28,289 bases of DNA, from assembly GCA_964200185.2 (NCBI GenBank), contig CAXNAD020000128.1, positions 1 to 28,289 of the forward strand, given 5' to 3'. The number at the start of each line of letters is the position of its first letter. Positions within the stretch are counted from its first letter, which is position 1. This document shows positions 22,029 through 28,289 of the stretch, piece by piece. A model generated the notes under the pieces. That model did no database searches and was not told where the DNA came from. It saw nothing but the letters and a program-made list of their open reading frames with translations. The translations under genes were made by a program, and so were the position numbers. The DNA is from Choristocarpus tenellus KU-1152. Its lineage: Eukaryota > Phaeophyceae.

Positions 22029-25000
22029 ATGGTTGAGAAGAAGGGGAGCAATGCTCCCTCATCACCAGCGGCCGGAAAAGTGGTTTTTACCCCTCTATAT
22101 GGTTGCGAAGAGGGTGCAAGTGGTGTGGGTCCCGTATCCTCTCTCCTAGAGGTGAATCTTTCTTTCCGCCCTAAGGCAACGAATTGAGTTGAAAGGGGTC
22201 ACTGGAACCGACGAAATGAAGGAACCAGAGAGTCGATTGCCACCCCTTTCACTCCATGTAGGTTGTCTCTCCGGCGAATCTGTGACAGATTCCAGTCCTT
22301 ATTTTCTCAACTTCAAGCACATGCACGACAAAGTTTTGAATTGAATATGCTGGAATCCCCATCGTTCATGGCGTGATCTTCAAAAACGGAATGGGAACCT
22401 CATCTATACTACTACCCAGGTTGCTAATACGCCATGGATGATTTCTATAGGCTAGGTTCAACCCTGCGTTAATGCTCGACTTGCCAACTATGGCAAGCTT
22501 CATCTAGGGAGCAGTCTCTGAACACAGGTAGATGAACCATGTTCTTTGTGCTTTTCTGTGTTTTTCTTCTCACCCCAGGTGGGGGGAGTAACCATACTCC
22601 TGGACTGCGGCTGGAACATCCACTTTGATACAGCATTACTTGAGCCACTGCTTACAGTGGTGAACCGAATTGACCTGGTGCTCATATCACACCCAGATCT
22701 CGAGCACCTGGGGGTAAGCCAACACCGCTGTCACGTCACGGACAGTGAAGTCAGAGTCAGCAGCAGGGGAGGGAGACTCACTCGAATCTCGTCTTGTTAA
22801 CTGCAGGGATGCTATTTGTGGAATTAGTTTAGTCTAAAAAAGACCCATTTGCGCAATGGATCATTTTCTGTGCTTTTTGTTGGATTAGTGTGAGTTTTGG
22901 TCCAGCGAAATTTCCTTGGATCAAGTTCGGAGATGATACCTTTCACTCTGGTTTCGGCTCTTCGTGCAACGTTTACCTATTGACTGTGAACCCTTGGGTA
23001 TCTGTTGGAGAGTGGCTAGCCTTTTGTATAACGTAAGTACTATTGACACACTTGTGCGACAACTGTCGACTATCATCCTCCGATTGTAAGGTTCGCAGGT
23101 TTACTCGGTCTTAGTTAAACCGGAAGAAGTTGGTTATTTGGCCATTACTCCTTTCGTCCTAGCTCTCACCCACTGGTATCCTAGTATCTTGCTTGAACCT
23201 TTGTACCTGGTGGAAATTCTGGTACCAACACATTCCAACAGATTTGGCGAATTCCCCCAAAACCAAGTGCAATGCTCACTACCATGTAATGTGCAATGTT
23301 TGGGCAACGTGCACCACACTAAGATGATGCTTTCATTCTGAGTAGTATTCTGTTAAGTAGTAAAGACATTACAAAGATGATCAACATTGCAAGTGACCGT
23401 CCCCCCCCCCCAGCCCCCACTCATATCGCACTGCCCTCATTTCTTCCTTTTCCCTGGGTGTCCAGGGCTTACCTTATGCAATCGGGAAGCTGGGCTTAAG
23501 AGCTCCAGTATTTGCCACCCTCCCAGTGGTGAAGATGGGGCAGATGGTAGTGTACGATGCCTATCTAACACGCTCTCATGAGGTGAGGATATTGCCTGAT
23601 TGATGAAAATACGACATTAAAGAGGACTGCTAATTTAACAGGAGTTGTGGGATATCTTTACTACTGTCACTACAACAAGCAAATTTTTGTTCTGCATGTC
23701 AGCATGTTCGTTGGCCTTAGAGATCATGTGGAGGCGTTTGACCGTTGATGGCAATAATGGTGAATGTGTAGTGGAGATGGTGCATCGTTGGCATGGTTAC
23801 TGTGCTCATTGATTGACCCTTTGTGTACTCCTTTGAGAAGGATGATTTGCATTTGATGCGAACTTCAAAAATTTCAGATGTTGGCTATGGCACGTGCCTA
23901 GTAGGAAGGATGCTGTCCATTGTCCGGACTCGGCTCAAGGACATAACTCAAGCGCATGGTACCCCTGGCTACAAAGTCATCTCTGTCCATGTGCTTCAAA
24001 AATTGGTACCTTTCCACCAGGGGAAGAAGAGTACAACATGGAGGCCTACATTTGCAAGTAGACAATGCATTGGACTGAGCAAACTGTTGTTGGTGTTGAG
24101 GCATAGTACAAAGATGCATTTTGTCGCAACTGTTGTGCAACTTGGAAGGTGGGAAGCATGAGGCCTAGCATAATCGTGGTGATAATGCACGCCTTCTGTG
24201 TGGGGTGTGTATTATCGTGGCAAGGTAAGTGTTCGGTACGAGTGGCAATAGCATTGGCAGGGGTTGAGGATGTTGCAGGTTAAAAATGATGCGTCCTTCC
24301 TATTGGCTCTGTTGTTTTATTTTTATTTGTTTAGGTTGATCTTGATGCACTTTTGCATGTAAAAGTGGAGTGTAGTTCTGCTGTGTTACCAATTAACACC
24401 ATTCAGAACATGAAATTAGTAAGTAGGCACAACAATCGATCTCGGAAACTAATTTTCAAAGGTACTCTTAAAACTCTTATCATTTTAGCAAATGTGCCAG
24501 ATTGCCGCGCTCGCTAAAGCATCTCAAGAGCATGTTCTTAGGCTCTATTTGCAACAACGGTGACGATGATCATTAATTAGCCCCTTAAACAAAGAGTCGC
24601 CTCAGTAGTAGGGCAGGGATGAAGTCATATTGTAGACATAGGTGTCAATTCATACGCCTTAGCGATCTGCTTTTGCCTATTATCAGATTGTATCAACTAC
24701 TGTATGAAAGGCCTCGCCGTTTTGACCAGCGCTAGTGTTGTGCTTGACGGATTGTGGCATTGATATTTCCTACAGGGCGTACTCTTCACGAGGAGTCTGA
24801 TGGCGACCACCCTCCTCTCTGATTTGTCCTGTGAGAGGATATATTTTTAGCAATTTGTATACATGCTGACAATTGTTGTGAGTGGTGTTGATCATTCTTT
24901 CTCTTATTCCTACTTTCCCCATACTTGAGAGGAGCTCTGTGAGAGCAGGGTCGTTATATTCCTTAGCTTATATGGGCTTAATGCCGTACATGACCATTTT

Positions 25001-27875
25001 GTTGTTACAATGAATAGAGTTGTTATACCTCCTACACACATGCTTCAGAGTAAGCGCGTGTCTAGAGATTTCCACCAACTACCTGCGTGAGCAAAATGTT
25101 TAGTATCATTATTTTTCGTGTGGTATGTTTGAAGTACAAGTGCCTGGTCGACTTACCTAACCCCCCACCCCCACCCCCTCCCAAATTGGTGCCTCAACAC
25201 AGTTTGTTGGACAAATACGACCTCTCTTGCACCTAACATAGTTTCACTCGAATGCCAAACATTGTCTTCACCGTGCTCACTCTTTCCACCAACGCACCTA
25301 CTGAATGGATCCCCCCCACAACTCGTCTCATTTTGCTACAAAGGCGTGGTTACATTCACGCCACCACAATATACCTTGACAATGATGTCGCTCCAAAGGC
25401 AGTTAGTGTCAATAGCTGAACTCAAGAGGCAGTCCTGTCTTGTCCTGTTTCCCTTGTCCTTCCACACTACTTCCAGGAAGCAGACTTCAGATCGTTTGAT
25501 CTAGATGATGTAGACCGTGCATTTGGTCAGTTCAAAACCCTCAAGTACTCGCAGCACCTCAGCTTCTCGGTGGGTAGGGTCACGGCTTGAGTTTGATTGT
25601 TTACTTTTTTATTTTGGTATATTGTGCAGATAGCTTTTGTTTTTTGCATACTTTATTTTCTTTTTTCAGTAGTCGGGGTGTAGTAAGGCATTGGCTTTTT
25701 GGCTTCTGAGAAGTGGAGGGGGAGTGAAGGAGAGGGGCCGGTGAGGTGAGAGGACAGGGATGGCAAGAGGTGTCTCTTTTTTGTTATTGCTTGCTCTCCA
25801 AAGAGTGTGTGCGTGTGTGCGTGTGTGTGTGTGTGTTGTACCCCTTGCGGTTGAGGATGACCTCAAATGAGACGAGGTTTTTTTCTCAAGTTGCATACAC
25901 AGAATTGTAATCTGACTGTGGTGCAAGGGTAGGCATGATATCGAGAATTTCTGACCCGAAGTATCTGGGGGGGAGGGGGGGGGGGGGCTACACCAGGGTG
26001 GGTGTCCATTTGGGCCAAAATCAGGAAAAGAGCACTTACATGATCCATCTGAAGTATGAAACCGAATCACACAAAAATCGCAACATGAAAAAATTGACCC
26101 CAAATGGACAGCCACCACCCCCCACACAGATACTTTGAGCCTCTGTATCTTGAGTTCAACATACTTTTTTGTGTTTTATTTTCCCCTTGTTAGTGGTACT
26201 TCGAAGGTGCCTGTAGAGTACACTTCCAGAAAAATTACATTTTGTTTTTACAGGTTTTTCAGTGTGTTGTCAGTGTCCATTCAAGAAATTGCACAACATA
26301 ATGTGCGTCTTAGTGTGTGCAATAGGTGTACGCCGATGTGTTTTTGCTTTACCCATCCGGCTCTCTGTCCTTGGACCTCTCTTTCCTCTTCATCTTCCTT
26401 CACGCCACATGTGTGTGACATTAATGCCACTGAATGACATTAATGCCTCTCGCGTACAATTGGAGTATGCCACTGAATTTCTACCAAACCAGACAAAAGC
26501 ATTTTTGAACAAGATATGGTATTTGCTTGGGCATGAGGTTGTCCCAACATCCTTCCTCCCACTTAGCAGGAGAAGGGTCCTGTCAGACTTGCCGCCTTGC
26601 TGACAACTGTAACTGTAGTCAGCGATACCAAGTTTAGAGTCAGTCTTCCCCGCCTTCATTGAACAGAAACAAACAAGGCGCTGCCGATTGGGGGATGATT
26701 TGTATAGGTCCTTGCAATTGGTCGCCTCTGCTGCACAACCCGTTTTTGAAGATGTGTTGTTGGAGTCCTTGGTGGTGGTGTCGGGGTATGTTGGGAATAG
26801 GACGAACTTTCTTATCATTCGTTAGTTGCTATCTTTTTCAATCGATGGCAAGAATGAGCATGTTGCTGAGAGGCTTTATTTGAAGGGTTGCAGGGTTGAT
26901 TGGACTTGCCTTCAAACTTTGCTGTTGATACTCGTGGACGTTTTGGGGCGGACCCTTTCAGTGAAAGAACACTCTCTCCTCTCCTCTCCCCTCTGCTTTC
27001 CTTTCTCCTGTCCAACTATCATAGAGTCCTCATGTTTGATGTTTGATGTTTGCCAATAAAAGGCGGTACAGCACTCTGTTGTCCCTGATCCTCTCCGTGC
27101 TGCCTTTGTGTGTTTGTCGTCGGTTGAGGCAGGATCGGGGAGCAGGTATAACCATAACACCTTATGGGGCAGGGCGCATGATTGGTGCTGCAGTGTGGCG
27201 TGTGTCCTGGCAGACAGATGATAATGACATAGTCTATGCCACAGCCTACAATCACAAGCCAGAACTGTGGGTCATGCCTGTGTGTGTGTGTGTGTTTTAT
27301 TTCTTTATACAGAAAAAAAAAAATGGCCAGTGGATGTGTTATCACCCAGGCCATGCTCGGTGTGGTGTTGGAGGCGAGGAGATGTGGGGTGGGAAGGACC
27401 CTCCACACTGCTTATGTTATTAAATGGTACTGACGGCATGGTGTGTTAGTGTGTTAGTGTGTTGGTGGTGAACACGGCATGACTGGGGGTGTTTTGGTCC
27501 AATCATCGATAAAGCTTTGTCCCTATCCATTTGAAACCTCATTTTATTTTTTCGGAACCCTTCTGGGCAGGCGTTTATATCATTTTTTTTCCTGTCCTCT
27601 CCCTTCCATTCTTTTGTAGCAAGGGGGAGGGAGGAGACAAGAGAAGTGAGATCCTTTGACAAAGGCCTGTGCTGGTGCCTCTCTATTACAATGCAATGTC
27701 ACTCCGAAACATGTATTAGTTCATGACCTGCAATCCCTATAGCAGGTTTGATAGCAACCGACTTATTAACACACAAATACGTAAGTACATTGTCCTTCCT
27801 CTCTTTTTCTTTTTTCTTTTTCAGGCGAGTGAGCTCTATTTCGTTTTTCCAGCCATCCAAGGCTTGACTCTCCCC

Positions 27876-27912
<37 letters not shown>

Positions 27913-28170
27913 CCCCCCCCCCCCCCCCCCCCCCCATTGCATACTTTTTCTACCCCTAACCCTAACCCCTCTCCATCATCCTCCATTCCGAAAGGCACCT
28001 TGATCCTTCGGCACTTGGGACGCTAAGCCGCCCAAGCGTTCTAATCACAGATGCTCACAACGCCCTTACAGAGGTGAAGAGCAAGAAATTTCGCGAGGCC
28101 CGATTGCTGTCTGTTGTCATGGACACTGTCAGGGGCGGGGGAAACGTTCTCCTGCCTACAGATACCGCCG
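22029..28170 (+). CDS. CPSF2: Cleavage and polyadenylation specificity factor subunit 2 (CPSF100), 5' part, 6 exons
   Basis: CPSF100 is the inactive metallo-beta-lactamase/beta-CASP partner of the CPSF73 endonuclease in mRNA 3'-end cleavage. Exons are 22029-22151, 22579-22713, 23466-23582, 25477-25569, 27133-27266 and 27995-28170. All junctions agree in phase and most sites are good (GTGAAT, GTAAGC, GTGAGG, GTGAGA). Residue landmarks: FTPLYGC 20-26; LLDCGW 48-53; SHPDLEHLG 78-86, in place of the catalytic HxHxDH; LPYAIGKLGL from 88; FDLDDVDRAF in exon 4; LITDAHNAL and GGGNVLLPTDTAG near the end. The first 16 residues form a short polar leader. The family's AGHMIGG and VDFNH read AGRMIGA (169-175) and TAYNH (193-197) here. 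The gene runs off the window after residue 259; the beta-CASP and C-terminal domains (about 500 residues) lie beyond. Introns are 427, 752, 1894, 1563 and 728 bases. Confidence 0.93.
22714..23465 (+). other. CPSF2 intron 2
   Basis: Intron of 752 bases between GTAAGC and the acceptor gggtgtccag. Apart from an 11-base C run at 23401-23411 near the acceptor, I see nothing distinctive. Confidence 0.85.
23583..25476 (+). other. CPSF2 intron 3
   Basis: Intron of 1894 bases from GTGAGG to acttccag. It holds a 55-codon plus-strand open frame at 25252-25419 (MPNIVFTVLTLSTNAP at its start), with balanced composition but no known family, and a C-rich patch near 25162-25183. Longer open frames such as 23823-24161 do not look coding. 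Confidence 0.8.
25805..25836. repeat. (GT)n microsatellite with GC interruptions
   Basis: About 32 bases of alternating GT with two GC interruptions, within CPSF2 intron 4. Confidence 0.9.
25967..25987. repeat. Poly-G tract (20 of 21)
   Basis: Seven G, one A, then thirteen G, on the sense strand of CPSF2 intron 4. Confidence 0.9.
26619..27059 (+). pseudogene. Coding-like relic inside CPSF2 intron 4
   Basis: A plus frame stays open from 26619 to 27059 except for one TAG at 26823-26825. Before the stop it includes DDLYRSLQLVASAAQPVFED and VVVSGYVGNRTNFLIIR; after it, NEHVAERLYLKGCRVDW. The last piece loosely resembles the LxxxGxxVDW linker after acyltransferase domains of polyketide and fatty acid synthases, but this is weak. 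No start codon or splice sites define a gene. A transposon or nested-gene relic is the most likely reading. Confidence 0.35.
27267..27994 (+). other. CPSF2 intron 5 with very long poly-C tract
   Basis: Intron of 728 bases. The donor GTGGGT splits a Leu codon completed by the first base of the next exon. It holds a GT microsatellite (27278-27294), an A-run (27312-27322) and the 59-base C tract at 27877-27935, only about 60 bases before the acceptor. The acceptor (CCGAAAG) is weak but fits both the phase and the protein family. Confidence 0.8.
27877..27935. repeat. Poly-C tract, 58 C in 59 bases
   Basis: 33 C, one T, then 25 C. It is the longest homopolymer in the window. A short taaccctaaccc stretch follows about 20 bases later. 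Tracts this long are prone to slippage and sequencing error, so the exact length is uncertain. Confidence 0.9.
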
Positions 28171-28289
28171 GTGAGAATTCTTTTTGTTCTATAGTGCTTG
28201 CAGATTGCGTTGCGTGTGACTCCAGAATTGGTTTGTAGGTTACTGGATGAGTTTGGGGGGGGGGGGGGGGGGGGGGCTGATTGATGCGG
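28171..28289 (+). other. Start of CPSF2 intron 6
   Basis: Begins with the donor GTGAGA and runs off the window. It holds a 22-base G run at 28255-28276. Confidence 0.75.

Larger units (their letters stand above)
25570..27132 (+). other. CPSF2 intron 4
   Basis: Intron of 1563 bases from GTGGGT to ggttgaggcag. It contains a GT-rich microsatellite (25805-25836), an interrupted 20-base G tract (25967-25987) and a coding-like relic (26619-27059). The exons on either side join in phase 0 and are contiguous in the protein family, so the material between them is intronic. Confidence 0.8.

Noticed and set aside
27723-27959. Proline-rich open frame over the poly-C tract, and the matching glycine-rich frame on the other strand
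   Set aside because: Created by the homopolymer within an intron; not a gene.
27953-27968. Telomere-like ctaaccctaacccct
   Set aside because: Only about two units, inside a CPSF2 intron; too short to mark a telomere or a fusion site.

Overview
This is nuclear DNA from a eukaryote with intron-rich genes. None of it resembles bacterial or organellar DNA. The best clue to the host is the first gene. Its protein starts with a signal peptide ending in VADA followed directly by Phe, then an Arg/Ser-rich stretch. This is the two-part plastid targeting signal of algae with a secondary red plastid, such as stramenopiles and relatives. The assignment is an inference from one protein. Introns are spliceosomal (GT-AG), about 130 bases to 1.9 kb long. 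Introns and intergenic DNA carry long poly-C/poly-G runs and CA/GT microsatellites.

Layout, left to right. (1) 303-1525, plus: a three-exon TspO/MBR membrane protein, probably plastid-targeted. (2) 1526-7494: about 6 kb of AT-rich DNA with no recognisable gene. (3) 7495-11084, minus: one very long exon encoding a mostly disordered protein with a Cys-rich (zinc-finger-like) segment, probably spliced to a short ankyrin-repeat exon. I do not recognise this protein. (4) 11085-15795: mostly non-coding, with two stretches that look like decayed coding sequence. (5) 15796-15927, minus: the last exon of a guanylate kinase; I could not find the rest of that gene. (6) about 17.1-20.2 kb, minus: the 5' half of a dymeclin (DYM) gene, four supported exons and two weaker candidates. 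(7) 20210-22028: region between two divergent genes, holding a 173-bp tandem duplication. (8) 22029 to past the right edge, plus: CPSF2/CPSF100, six clean exons encoding the first 259 residues. The catalytically degenerate metallo-beta-lactamase fold has lost two further metal-ligand positions here.

The genes are unrelated housekeeping or organelle genes (tetrapyrrole/stress membrane protein, Golgi protein, nucleotide kinase, mRNA 3'-end processing). They do not form a functional cluster, and I see no defence system, biosynthetic cluster or intact mobile element. The points most worth following are the CPSF100 substitutions, the orphan guanylate kinase exon, the unknown Cys-rich/ankyrin protein with a duplicated VWLGH motif, and the plastid-targeted TspO with a splice donor inside its conserved C-terminus. 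Exon boundaries were read by eye from GT/AG sites, phase continuity and family similarity; no alignment program was run.
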